Numbered from the stretch's first letter, positions 51,308-61,315 are shown. The stretch is DNA of 64,000 bases from Mycoplasma suis str. Illinois (GCF_000179035.2 NC_015155.1:124001-188000), one strand, 5' to 3'. Notes: generated from the sequence alone by a model not told the origin. Translations and numbers: made by a program.

Positions 51308-51904
51308 GTGTTAGGAGATTTGTTATCAGCCAAAAGGCTGATAACTTCATTTTTTGGTATTGCTGTAGTGGCTGGTGGTGGAGGAATAGGTCTTACGAGT
51401 CTTTTAATGGGAAAAGATTCTACTGGGAGAGTTGAATTGCCACCTAAAGAAACTCCTTCAGGAAGATTGGAAAGAGATCCGGAAATTAAGTTAGAAAAAG
51501 AAAGAATAGCTGAATATATCTATAAAGATGAACAATCTGAAAAACCTATTTGTAGATTTTGAGATGCTTCGGGGATAACTAGAAAAGCTACAAGCTTAAA
51601 AATGACTGAAGAAGAGTGTGAAAAGTTAATTAAAGAGATTCCGGAATTAACTAGTTTAAATAAACCTTTTAAGTGATTGAAGACTGAATGAACTTATATA
51701 TCCAAAACTTTAAAAGAACTTTTTATCCCCTCATTATCAGAAGATCCTGTTAGCAAATATACATCTCCAGAAAAAAATGAACAGTGAACTTTCAATAAAG
51801 AATGATTATGTACTAATTCAAGTTCCGAAAATAAAGAGATAGTAAGTTGTCAAAAAGTGGGCAGAGAAGAATTAATTAAGCAAGGTTTTCAAATTAACAA
51901 CTAA
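51308..51904 (+). CDS. Group J four-cysteine paralog, GTG start
   Basis: 198 residues. GTG 51308, three bases after the preceding stop. LSAKRLITSFFGIAVVAGGGGIGLTSLLM, AEYIYKDEQSE, CRFW, ECEKL, FKWLKTEWTYISKTLKELF, WLCTN and VSC. GTTATCAGCC/GGCTGATAAC (51322-51345) is a perfect 10-bp start hairpin. TAA overlaps the next ATG. Confidence 0.9.
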
Positions 51905-52431
51905 TGCTTTTTAAGGCATTAGGTAGTTATGGTTGAACTTTAGTGACTGGAATTTCTACAGCAATTGTTGCTGGTGGAGGATATGGTGTATTTAATTATT
52001 TTGGAAAAGATAGTCCAATAAATGGATTCTTAACTGATTGGCATGAAGAAAAGAAGGTTAATGAAAACATAACTTTTGCTGAATACATAAATAAGGAATA
52101 TAGCGGAGTTAGAAGAGGTTCTTGTAAGAGATGGAAGAATGGTGTTTTTGGTGGAGTTAATCAAAGAGAGTGCGACCAAATGATTCAAAAATATTTAGAT
52201 AAAGATTTTGAAAAACAACCTGAAGTTTGATTTAGAGCTAATAAAGCAAGCATTGAAGAAGCTTTATTAGATCATTTCTCTGGAACTCAAGAAGTAGAGA
52301 GAAGTAAATTCTTTCAAGAAACTTGAGAAATAAGTCAATTGACTTGTGAGAAAAAAGTATCTTCTGATAAGGATTTAGTTGAAGTGAGTTGTCACTTTAA
52401 AGAAGAGTCAACTCCTAGAAGAACAAATTAG
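51904..52431 (+). CDS. Group I four-cysteine paralog
   Basis: 175 residues. MLFKALGSYGWTLVTGISTA, FLTDWHEEKKVNENITFAEY, SCKRW (no TGA), ECDQMI, QPEVWFRANKASIEEALLDHF, WEISQLTC and VSC. Starts on the overlapping TAATG. Confidence 0.9.
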
Positions 52432-52434
52432 AGA

Positions 52435-52956
52435 ATGATTGGAGATTTATTCTCAACTAAGAAATTAGTAACTTCTATTCTCGGAATAGGAGGAGTTTTG
52501 GGAGGGGGTGGCTATGGAGCAGTTAATTATTTGGGAAATCAAAAACTATTGGATGTGTCTTCTTTTGATACAGAAAATATATCTGAAAAAGTTAATGAAA
52601 AAATAACTTTTGCAGAATACATTACTAAGGATTATTTATCTGGAGGAAAAATTAATGGAATCTGTAAGAAATGAAAAGGCGGAAGAGTTGTTATTGAAAA
52701 TCAAGATGAATGTGAAAAAAAGATTAAAGAAAAATGAGATGGAAAAACCAATAAACAACCAGAAGTGTGATTTAATGCTGATTCCAAAAACATTTTGGAA
52801 GCACTAAAAGATCATTTTTCAGAAAACACTTCTTTTGAGGAAAGTATGTTTTCTGAAAATCAGTGAAAAGTTAGTGAACTAACTTGCAGAAAAACAACAC
52901 ATTCGGATAAAGATCAAATTGAAGTCAGTTGTGCTTTCGAAGATAAAGAGGAGTAA
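52435..52956 (+). CDS. Chimeric four-cysteine paralog: group J N-terminus, group I body
   Basis: 173 residues. STKKLVTSILGIGGVLGGGGYGAVNYL is a group J anchor, while SFDTENISEKVN, AEYITKDYLSGG, CKKW, ECEKKI, QPEVWFNADSKNILEALKDHF and VSC follow the group I genes at 47678 and 50771. A third N-terminus on the same body. Confidence 0.9.
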
Positions 52957-52982
52957 TTAATTACTCCTAAAAAACTTAAGAA

Positions 52983-53604
52983 ATGCTAGGGGGTTTACTA
53001 ACTAAAAAATTTATGACTTCAATTTTCGGTATTGCAGGAGTAGCTGGAGGAGGAGGTATGGGATTAACTAGTTTATTAATGAATAATTCTGGAAAATTTG
53101 AATTTAATGTAGGGCCTGAAGTGAAATCTGAAAAGTATAGTGAATCTGCAGAAGATGTAGAAAGGAAAGGCTATAAATATGCAAGAGATAGTTCAAGATT
53201 GGCTGCTGTATTTATATATAGAGAACAAGAAAAAAGTGGAGAAGATGAATCAACCTATTTGTAATTATTGAATTGATACAGCAGCCATAAAAGATGGAAC
53301 TTTAGGGAATATGGATAAAGGAGAGTGCTTAGAAATTATTAATAGTTCCGGAAAAGGAATAAATTTAGAAAAACCTTTTAAATTTGCTAAAGCAGAGCAA
53401 AAACATATGTCCAATATTATTAGAAGATTTTTTAAATCTTCTATAGAAGGTGAATTGCCTTGAGAAAAATATTCACTAACAGATAGTGAATGAACATTTA
53501 ATAATGAGTGATTATGTAATAATTCAAGAGAAGAGAATGAGAATATAGAAGTAGTAAGCTGCCAAAAATTAGGGCAAGAAGAATTAAAAAAGAAATTTAG
53601 TTAA
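52983..53604 (+). pseudogene. Group J four-cysteine paralog frameshifted before the first cysteine
   Basis: TKKFMTSIFGIAGVAGGGGMGLTSLLM, GYKYARDSSRLAAVFIYREQ, then SGEDESTYL and TAA 53262-53264. Omitting one base near 53250 gives GEDEQPICNYWIDTAA, as in the gene at 49355, and the rest is intact (ECLEI, FKFAKAEQKHMSNIIRRFF, WLCNN, VSC) to TAA 53602-53604. No long homopolymer at the site. Confidence 0.75.
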
Positions 53605-53610
53605 TAATTA

Positions 53611-54128
53611 ATGTTTCTCAAAGAATTAGGAAGTTTGGGCTGGTCTCTTATCGTCGGGGGGGGTGCGTTAGCGTAGCAGCTGTTGGTGGCCTCGGGGCCA
53701 TCAACTTCTTAGGAAAAGAAAGAGCTCCTCAAGAAAAGCAAAAAACTATTCTAGATTGGTTTAAGAGTGATGTAAAAAATAATCCAAAAATATCCTTCGC
53801 AAGTTATATTGCGAAGAATCAGGGAAATCCAATTTGTGGTAGATGAGTTAATGGTCAATCAGAACTATTAATTCAAAGTGAATGTCAGAAATTGGTTGCT
53901 CAAAAGTGAGAAAACAAACAAGAAGAACAACCAGAAGTGTGATTTGAATCCAAAGAATCAATAATTCAGGAAGCCATTTCTAGTTATTTTGAAAATGAAT
54001 CACAATCTTTATTGTCTACAGTAACTCCAACCGAAACAGGTTGGAGTTACGGAGGACTAGAGTGTAAAAAATCAGAAACTAGAAATTCAGAAGAAAACAT
54101 TCAAGTTAATTGCAATTACTCTGGATAA
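53611..54128 (+). CDS. Group I four-cysteine paralog, switched out of frame by a G8 tract
   Basis: MFLKELGSLGWSLIV, then eight G (53656-53663) and TAG 53674-53676. Six or nine G would read VGGGCVSVAAVGGLGAINFL and a full domain (ICGRW, ECQKL, QPEVWFESKESIIQEAISSYF, LECK, VNCNYSG) to TAA 54126-54128. The only group I gene with an intragenic tract, and the only tract followed by TGC rather than a GCA- or CAA-type triplet. Confidence 0.8.
53656..53663 (+). repeat. Intragenic G8 tract (frame OFF)
   Basis: In the gene at 53611; six or nine G restore the frame. Confidence 0.85.
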
Positions 54129-54131
54129 TTA

Positions 54132-54653
54132 ATGTTCCTTAAAGAATTGGGTAGTTTCGGTTGAACTCTTATGGCCGGAGGGGCTAGTGTAGTTGCTGCA
54201 GGAGGTTATGGTGCAATCAATTTCTTCGGAAGAAATAGTGAGTCCCAAGAAAAAATAAAAACTTTGAGAAATTGATTTCAGGAAACTGTTAAGGATAATG
54301 AGGGAATATCTTCTGCTCAATATGTTGCGAAGAATGAAAGAGATGAAAGTACTTCAATTTGCGGGAAATGAGCAAGTGGTAAAGCATCTCTTTTGGATCC
54401 AAAAGATTGCGAAAAATTAGTGCAAGAGAAGTGATCTAAAGATTTTCAAAAACAACCAGTTGTTTGGTTTGAATCTAAGGATGACAATAGCATGAAACAT
54501 GCTATTTCTAGCTATTTTGATAATGGTAATTCTCACTTTATGGAGGTGAAGGAAGAAGAAGGAAATTGAAAATATGGAGGTTTAGTTTGTTCAAGAGTTA
54601 ATTCTGAAAGTACAGAAGGAAAGATTCAAGTAAATTGCAATCATTCCAATTAG
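54132..54653 (+). CDS. Group I four-cysteine paralog
   Basis: 173 residues. MFLKELGSFGWTLMAGGASV, TLRNWFQETVKDNEGISSAQ, ICGKW, DCEKL, QPVVWFESKDDNSMKHAISSYF with one extra residue, WKYGGLVC and VNCNHS. At the site switched in its upstream neighbour it has GCC-GGA-GGG, no long tract. Confidence 0.9.
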
Positions 54654-54695
54654 TTTTTTTCTTCCCTTTTGATTAGTTTTTCACATATAAGTATT

Positions 54696-54701
54696 GGGGG
54701 G
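54696..54701 (+). repeat. Short G6 run in a 94-bp gap
   Basis: Six G with no following GCA, no TTTGTC block and no hairpin before the GTG at 54748. Possibly a decayed leader. Confidence 0.4.
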
Positions 54702-54747
54702 AAAAAGTTGAAAAATGAATAGGTTTGTTTTTGTTAATTAAAAAATA

Positions 54748-55272
54748 GTGTTTCTTAAGGAGATTGGAAGTTTAGGCTGAACTCTTTTAGCTGGAGGGGC
54801 TAGTGTAATGGCTGCAGGAGGTTATGGAGTTGTTAATTTTCTGGGGACAGGTATTAAGTCAGAGGAAAAAGTAAAGACTTTGAGAAATATTTATGAAAGT
54901 GATGTAAGAGATAATTCAAAAATTTCTTCAGCCCAATATATTTCCAAGAACGAAGGAGGAGATGAAAAATCTATTTGCGGAACATGAGTTAGTGGAAAAT
55001 CCACTCTTTCAGGAACACAAGAGTGTGAAAAGTTAGTTAGAGAAAAGTGGGGAGATAATCCTCAAAATCAACCAATAGTTTGATTTGAAGCTAATCAAGA
55101 AAGTATTAAAGAAGCTATTTCTAGTTACTTTGATAATGGAAAAACTTTCTTCACAGAAATAGAAGAGACAGAGATGGGTTGAAAATATGGGAATTTATCT
55201 TGCACAAAAGTAATTCCTGTTGAAGTTGGAAAAAATATTCAAGTTAACTGTAATTACTCCTCAGATAGTTAA
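54748..55272 (+). CDS. Group I four-cysteine paralog, GTG start
   Basis: 174 residues. GTG 54748 gives FLKEIGSLGWTLLAGGASVM, the same start as its neighbours. TLRNIYESDVRDNSKISSAQ, ICGTW, ECEKL, QPIVWFEANQESIKEAISSYF, WKYGNLSC and VNCNYS. Confidence 0.88.
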
Positions 55273-55278
55273 TAATTA

Positions 55279-55794
55279 ATGTTTCTTAAAGAATTAGGGA
55301 GTCTAGGATGATCTTTTCTTGTTGGTGGAGGAGTTAGCGTAATGGCTGCTGGTGGCTATGGAGCCATCAGCTTTTTAGGAAATGACAGAACTCCTCAGGA
55401 GAGACACAGAACAATTAGGGATTGGTTCGAAAATAATGTAAAAAACAATGATTTAATAACTTCTGCAGAATATATTTCGAAGAATGAAGGTAACGGTGGA
55501 AAACCAATTTGTGGTAGATGAGTTAATGGAAAGGCAGAAGTTTTAGAAGCTAAAAAATGTGAAGAATTAATTAAACAAAAATGAGAGAAAAGTTCCATAA
55601 GCCAACCGGAAGTTTGATTTGAAGCTAATGAACAAAGTATAGAGCACGCTATAACGAGTTACTTTGATAATGGTCAAGCTCATTATGCTACAGTCTCAAA
55701 AATTTCTAATGGTTGAAAATATGGAGGAATAGAGTGTTTAAAAGTTGAACCTAAGTTAACAGGACAAAATATACAAGTTAACTGTAATTACTAA
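55279..55794 (+). CDS. Group I four-cysteine paralog
   Basis: 171 residues, the shortest group I gene: it ends directly at VNCNY. MFLKELGSLGWSFLVGGGVSVM, TIRDWFENNVKNNDLITSAE, ICGRW, KCEEL, QPEVWFEANEQSIEHAITSYF, WKYGGIEC. Last gene before leader 12. Confidence 0.9.
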
Positions 55795-55845
55795 TTAAGT
55801 TAAAGAAAATTTCCTCTTAAGTCTGTTTAGGGGAATTTTTCTCAG

Positions 55846-56008
55846 TAAAATTTATGTAATTTGTCAAGCCTTTCTTTCAAAATGTTTGATTTTTCAGAAC
55901 TAAATAACTTGTTGCTGGGGGGGGGCATTCAATGAATATTTTTCATATAAAAATCAACCTGTAGTAGGTAGTTTTAAGTCGGAGGAAACTCCGACTTTTA
56001 TCAACTAA
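55846..56008 (+). promoter_or_regulatory. Leader module 12: small ORF with G9 tract, predicted stop before hairpin
   Basis: TAAAATTTATGTAATTTGTC at 55846-55865. TTG 55861 (ATG 55882 in frame) opens LSSLSFKMFDFSELNNLLL, crosses nine G (55917-55925), continues GGC-ATT-CAA and stops at TAA 55948-55950. The GCA frame would cross the hairpin AAGTCGGAG/CTCCGACTT (55976-55997) and end TAA 56006-56008, 12 nt before ATG 56021. Near-duplicate of leader 13. Confidence 0.65.
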
Positions 56009-56020
56009 ATCAAAGAAATT

Positions 56021-56557
56021 ATGGGAGGATTATTTCTTGTTAAAAAATTAATACCTTTAGTATTGGGTATTGTTGGGATTTTCGGAGCCGGAAGTTATGG
56101 AGCCTTTAATTATTTTGGTAGAGAAATATTGGAAGATATTTCTCTAAATAAGTGATTCAATGACAATACAGATAATGATCCAGAATTAATTTCTGCCGAA
56201 TATATTGTCAGAAATAGAAATAGAGGGGAATCAGATATTTGTAAGAGATGAAAAGGAGGTAAAAAAGAAGAAATTACTAAATATGATTGTGAAGAAAAAG
56301 TTAAGAAAGAGTGAGGAAGTAATATGGAGAGAAGACCAGAAGTGTGATTTAAAGCTGATGAGCAAAGCTTAAGACCACTATTACTTAAATATTTCCCTGA
56401 ATACAAAAGTCAATTATTAGGGCAAGAATCTTTCCCTAAGGGAAGTTGAAAAGTAAGCGGTTTAGTTTGTAGAGGGAATGAAAAAGATGAGACAGAAAAG
56501 AAATTTTTCGAAATTAGTTGTGAACATCAAGAATCTGATGAACCTACAACAAATTAA
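56021..56557 (+). CDS. Chimeric four-cysteine paralog: group J N-terminus, group I body
   Basis: 178 residues. MGGLFLVKKLIPLVLGIVGI with GAGSYGAFNYF, then NKWFNDNTDNDPELISAEYI, ICKRW, DCEEKV, RPEVWFKADEQSLRPLLLKYF, WKVSGLVC and ISC. First gene behind leader 12. Confidence 0.9.
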
Positions 56558-56563
56558 TAAAAA

Positions 56564-57097
56564 ATGTTAGGAGGTTTAAGTAAAAAATTTATATTAATTT
56601 TTCTGGGAATATCAGGAATTTTCGGAGGTAGTGGAGTTTATTTAATGAATAATTCTGGAAGTAATTTGAAATCTATTCCCAAAGTTGATCCCAACACAAT
56701 TGCTGAATATATTTACAAAGATCAGGAATCACAATTGACTTGTGATTACTGAATTAATAATTTGAAGGATAGTTCTAAGAAAACAAAGACACAAGAAGAG
56801 TGTCTTTCTCTAATCAAAGAAGTTGTCGGAGAAGAAAAGAAAGATAAACCAATTAAGTGGTTGAGAGTTCAGTCTATTCATTTCATAAATATTTTCAAAA
56901 GACTTTTCTTTTCTTCCGCAACAAATGATGTTCCTTGAGAAAACTATTTGTCATCTGAACAATGAATTTTTAAGGGTAAAAGTGAAGAGGATAAGTGATT
57001 ATGTTCGAATTCAACTGATAGTAGCGACAAAGTAATTATCAGTTGTGAAAGAACAGATAAGAATGAAATAGATTCCAGCTCTTTAAGTAATAAATAA
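56564..57097 (+). CDS. Group J four-cysteine paralog, short
   Basis: 177 residues. SKKFILIFLGISGIFGGSGVYLM with almost no linker before AEYIYKDQESQ, CDYW, ECLSL, IKWLRVQSIHFINIFKRLF, WLCSN and ISC. TAA overlaps the next ATG. Confidence 0.9.
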
Positions 57098-57624
57098 TGT
57101 TTAGGGGAATTAGTGGTCTTTGATGATCACTTATTATTGGAGCAAGTAGTGCTGTAGCTGCCGGCGGTGCCGGCGCAATTAGTTATTTTGGTAAAGAGTC
57201 TATAGTTGATTTATCTCACTCTACTTGATATGATCAACAAGTTAAAGATGATAAAGACATAACTTTTGCTGAATTTATTGTTAAAAAACCTAAATCAGAT
57301 GATAAAGAAATTTGTAAGAGATGAAAAGAAGGGAAAGTTGTTTCAGTAACTCAAGAAGAGTGTAGACAAATTATTAAAGATAAATGAAATGATCGAGATG
57401 ATCGACAACCAGAATTATGATTCAATGCTGATGAAAAAAGCATAGAAAAAGTTTTATGAAATCATTTTTCTAATGAACATTCTGAATTAGAAAGAAGTGT
57501 TTTTTCCGGAGAAACTTGAAAAGCCGGAAATATGAAGTGTACTAAAAAAGTATCTGAAGAACCAAAAAGATATATAGAAGTTTCTTGTGCATTTGAAGAA
57601 TCTCGAGAACCGGAGGTAAATTAA
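57097..57624 (+). CDS. Group I four-cysteine paralog
   Basis: 175 residues. MFRGISGLWWSLIIGASSAV with two adjacent TGA Trp codons, VDLSHSTWYDQQVKDDKDIT, AEFIVKKPKS, CKRW, ECRQII, QPELWFNADEKSIEKVLWNHF, WKAGNMKC and VSC. Confidence 0.9.
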
Positions 57625-57651
57625 AAGATTTAAGCTTTAGAGACAAAAAAT

Positions 57652-57679
57652 ATTCCACTAATTTAAAGTGGAATGTTTT
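57652..57679 (+). terminator. Rho-independent terminator
   Basis: ATTCCACT/AGTGGAAT (57652-57674) then GTTTTT, 27 bases after the stop and just before leader 13. Confidence 0.7.
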
Positions 57680-57685
57680 TCTCAG

Positions 57686-57846
57686 TAAAATTTATGTAAT
57701 TTGTCTAGTTTTTACTTCAAAATGTTTGATTCTTCAGAACTAAATAACTTGTCGCGGGGGGGGCATTCAATGAATATTTTTCACATAAAAATCAACCTGT
57801 AGTAAGTAGTTTTAAGTCGGAGGAAACTCCGACTTTTAATAACTAA
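57686..57846 (+). promoter_or_regulatory. Leader module 13: G8 near-duplicate of leader 12
   Basis: TAAAATTTATGTAATTTGTC at 57686-57705. TTG 57701 (ATG 57722 in frame) opens LSSFYFKMFDSSELNNLSR, crosses eight G (57756-57763), continues GGG-CAT-TCA and stops at TAG 57800-57802 before the hairpin AAGTCGGAG/CTCCGACTT (57814-57835). The GCA frame would cross it and end TAA 57844-57846. Confidence 0.65.
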
Positions 57847-57858
57847 GACAAAGAAATT

Positions 57859-58401
57859 TTGGCAGATTTATTTCTTACTAAAAAATTAATTTTTTCAATA
57901 TTCGGGGTCACAGGAATTTTTGGCGTTGGAGGATATGGAGCTATTAATTATTTAGGAAAAGAACATAAAGTTGATACCTCAACTTATGCGTGATATAAGG
58001 AACATACAAAGGATGTTCAGGGAGTAACTTTTGCAGAATATATTTCCAAAGATCATCAGGATGAAAATAAATCAGTTTGTGGAGAATGAAGGGATTCAAA
58101 ATCAAAAATCTTAAGTCCTGAAGAGTGCAAGAAAAAAGTTCAGGGAAAGTGAAATGGGCAAGATAAAAAGCAACCAGTAGTTTGATTTAATGCTGATAAA
58201 AATAGCATTCAAAAAGCTCTTGAAAGTCATTTTTCAAATGACTATTCAAATGTAGAGCTAAAAGAATTAGAGGGAAATAAAGGTTGGGATACTGGAGGAT
58301 TGAAATGTATTAAAGTGGAAAACTCTTCTGTAAATACAGAGGAACATGTAGAGGTTAATTGTGTTGAAAAAGAAGATACAAGTAATTGAGTTTCTAACTA
58401 A
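57859..58401 (+). CDS. Chimeric four-cysteine paralog: group J N-terminus, group I body; TTG start
   Basis: 180 residues. TTG 57859 gives ADLFLTKKLIFSIFGVTGIF, parallel to the gene at 56021; no ATG is available. VDTSTYAWYKEHTKDVQGVT, AEYISKDHQ, CGEW, ECKKKV, QPVVWFNADKNSIQKALESHF, WDTGGLKC and VNC. TAA overlaps the next ATG. Confidence 0.87.
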
Positions 58402-58940
58402 TGATTTTTAAAGGTTTGGGAGGTTATGGTTGATCTTTGATGGCTGGGATTGTAGGTGCAGTTTCAGCCGGAGGTTATGGAGCAATTAGTCTTTTGGGAA
58501 AAGAACCCTCAGTAGATTTATCAGCCTATAAATGATATAGAGATAATACAAAAAATGTTCCAGAAATAACTTTTGCTGAATATATCGCAAAAGATCAAGA
58601 AGTAGAAAAGAAAGAGTCAGTTTGTGGCGGTTGAAATAATGGTCAAGCAGTATTTTTAAATCCTTCTGATTGTCAGAAAAAAGTTAGTGAGAAATGAAAA
58701 GATCCTCTTGAAAAACAACCAATAGTTTGGTTTAAGTCAGATCAAAAAAGTATTCAAAAAGTTCTTGAAAGTCATTTTTCAAATGACTATTCAGAAGCTC
58801 AATTACAAGTAACAGATAGAGGTTGAACTGCAGCTGGAGGATCTTTGGAATGTATAAAGAAAGTTTCTGAACAAGAGGAACAACAATATATAGAAGTTAG
58901 TTGTTCTTATAAGGAAGAAGAAAAGGGACCTCCAAATTAA
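58401..58940 (+). CDS. Group I four-cysteine paralog
   Basis: 179 residues. MIFKGLGGYGWSLMAGIVGA, YKWYRDNTKNVPEITFAEYI, CGGW, DCQKKV, QPIVWFKSDQKSIQKVLESHF shared with its upstream neighbour, SLEC and VSC. Both ends use overlapping TAATG junctions. Confidence 0.9.
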
Positions 58941-59469
58941 TGTTTAAAGGTTTAAGTAGTCATATATTATCTTCAGTTTTTGGTTTAAGTGTAGTTACTG
59001 CAGGAGGTTATGGTGCAGTAACTCTTTTAAGAAAAGAAGTTAAAGAAGATAATTCTTTTCTTAAGTGATATGAAGGGGATTCTGAAAAAGTTTCAGAAAT
59101 AACTTTTGCAGAATATATTGTTAAAGGTCAATCTAATGGAGAGGGACAAGTTTGCGGAAGATGAGAAAAAGGAAAACAAAATTCTTAGATTCAAATAATT
59201 GTTCAAAAAGAATTAAGGAGAAATGAGAATATAGTTTAAGCAAACAACCAGAAGTTTGATTTAAAGCTACAGAAGAAGATATGGAAAAAGCTCTTTCAAT
59301 TCATTTTTCTAATGAAACATGAACTGTAGAAGTTAAAAAAGTTGGTAATGACTGGGAAGTTGGGCCAATGAAATGTTCTAAAAGTTCAAGCTCTGTAGAA
59401 GATTTAGATAAAAAATATGTTGAAGCTAGTTGCTCTCATAAGGATGAGGATTCAAAGAATCCTAATTAG
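58940..59469 (+). pseudogene. Group I four-cysteine paralog frameshifted after the first cysteine
   Basis: MFKGLSSHILSSVFGLSVVT, LKWYEGDSEKVSEITFAEYI, CGRW-EKGKQNS, then TAG 59186-59188. One additional base in the A-rich stretch 59173-59181 would give KQKFLDSNNCSKRIKEKW, QPEVWFKATEEDMEKALSIHF, MKCS and ASC to TAG 59467-59469. Slippage in short A runs or sequencing error are both possible. Confidence 0.72.
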
Positions 59470-59475
59470 TTATTA

Positions 59476-60309
59476 ATGATTAAAGGATTAAGTAGTTATG
59501 TTTTAACTGCTTTCTTGGGTGTTGGTGGAGCTGCTGCCGCAGGCAGTTATGGAGCCGTTAATTATTTTGGAGGAAAAAATCAATCTAATTTGGAAAATAA
59601 AGATTTAGCTTCAACAAGATCTTCTTTTGACGGGGTCGGAAGAGAAGATTCTCCGACTGATGATAGTCATTCAGTTAACTCTCAACAAGAATTAACTGAA
59701 GGTCAGAGTGACGATATGGGAGATAGTTTGCAAAACTTAGAAGAATCTGGTAGAAATGATGAGTCCTTGAATCATTCTCGACAAATACAACATGAAGATC
59801 AATCATTTGAATCTACAGAACAAAGAAGAATTGATTTAGTTGAGGAAAGTGAAACAATAATTTCGACAAATAAGGTTGCAGTTTCTGGAGTTAATGATTC
59901 TATACAACAACAAGATAAAGATTCTCTTACTTTTGCAGAATATATTTACAGAGGAGAAGAAGTTTCTCCTTTTTGTAGCAAATTAACTTATAAGGATAAT
60001 GAAAAGAAAGAATATATCAAGAAAGAAATGGAAGATAATGAATGTTTAAGTTTGGTTAGGGAAATTTCTGAAGATTGAAATTCTCCTAACAAAATACCTG
60101 TACAGTGACTAAGAGTTGAAAAAGATGGATTTAGTGATGCAATAAAGGAATTTTTCTTTCCTTTAGAAACTGATAAAGATAACTTAACTTTTGAAAAACT
60201 TAAAGATGGAATAGATCTTGGAAATTTAGATTGTCCTTTTATTGAAGAAAATACAACAGGAAAAGTAATTGTTAATTGTTATCAAAAAGTAATAGAAGTG
60301 GTAGATTAA
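59476..60309 (+). CDS. Group K four-cysteine paralog, long acidic linker
   Basis: 277 residues. SSYVLTAFLGVGGAAAAGSYGAVNYFGG, about 120 Ser/Asp/Glu/Gln-rich residues, AEYIYRGEEVS, FCSKL, ECLSL, VQWLRVEKDGFSDAIKEFF, LDCPF and VNCYQ. The Ala-rich Gly turn (GGAAAAGSYG) is unique to group K. Confidence 0.9.
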
Positions 60310-60323
60310 ATTAATAAGTTTTT

Positions 60324-61285
60324 ATGGTTAAGGGAGTAGGGAGTTACATACTTTCCGCAGTTTTAGGAGTTGGTGGAGCTGCAGCTGCCGGTAGTTATGG
60401 AGATGTTAATTACTTCAGCAGAAGTAATCAGGTAAATGTAGAAAAAATAAGGATTCAGGAGGGGTAGATTCTAGTGACTCTAGAGGAGTTGAAGGGGTTT
60501 TGGGAGATAGAAGTAATACTGATATAAGTCCAGAAGATGGAAGAGTTGAAGATAGCTCAAACCATATTGATAATTCTCGCCCCGAGAACACTCAAAGATT
60601 AATTGGCGATCAAGTAAATATAGATAGTGACTCTCCAAATTCAAAAATTCTTGAAACAAGTGATGATTCCTCAACTTACGCTAATCACCCACAAACTGAT
60701 GGTCAAGGTGATGAATTTTTAAAAACACCTAAAAGTCAAGATATTGAGTTAACTGTCGAAAGCAATCCTTTAGATTTCTCAGTTAGCACAATAAATTCTG
60801 AAATTAGTGATTCTATAAATTCACAACAAGAAGTAAGTTCATTACCTTTTGCAGAATATATCTACAATGTAGGAGATAAATCTTCTTATTGTGAAGAACT
60901 AATTTATAGTTCTTCAACACAATATAGAAGAAAGGATATGGGAAATACAGAATGCTCTAAATTGATGGAGAAAGCAAGAGAAATGTCCGGAAATCAAGAA
61001 ATACCTTTAAAGTGATTTAGAACAAATGATTCTGGTTTTAAAGATTCTGTGAAGGAATTTTTATCTTCAGGTAGAGAAGATATAAATTCCTTTACTTATG
61101 AGAATTTTTCAAGAGGAAAAGAAATTAATGGTCATAATTGCTTTTCAAGTCAGGGAGATGATTCTGAAGAATTAATAGTTAGTTGTTTTGGAATTTCACC
61201 AGATTCAGAGGAAGAAGATCTAAGAACTTATGAAGAAGTTAATTTCACTGAAGAAGATAGAAGATTTAATTTACAAGAAAACTAG
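60324..61285 (+). pseudogene. Group K paralog out of frame at an A6 run
   Basis: ATG 60324: SYILSAVLGVGGAAAAGSYG, NVEK, then A6 (60442-60447) leads to TAG 60465-60467. Seven A would read EKNKDSGGVDSSDSRGVEGV and continue 270 codons: acidic linker, AEYIYNVGDKS, CEEL, ECSKL, LKWFRTNDSGFKDSVKEFL, NCFSS and VSC to TAG 61283-61285. Position right behind the anchor is where other copies switch with G tracts, so a poly-A switch is conceivable. Confidence 0.75.
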
Positions 61286-61315
61286 AAAGTTTTCTTAGTA
61301 CTTTAGCTTTAGTAA

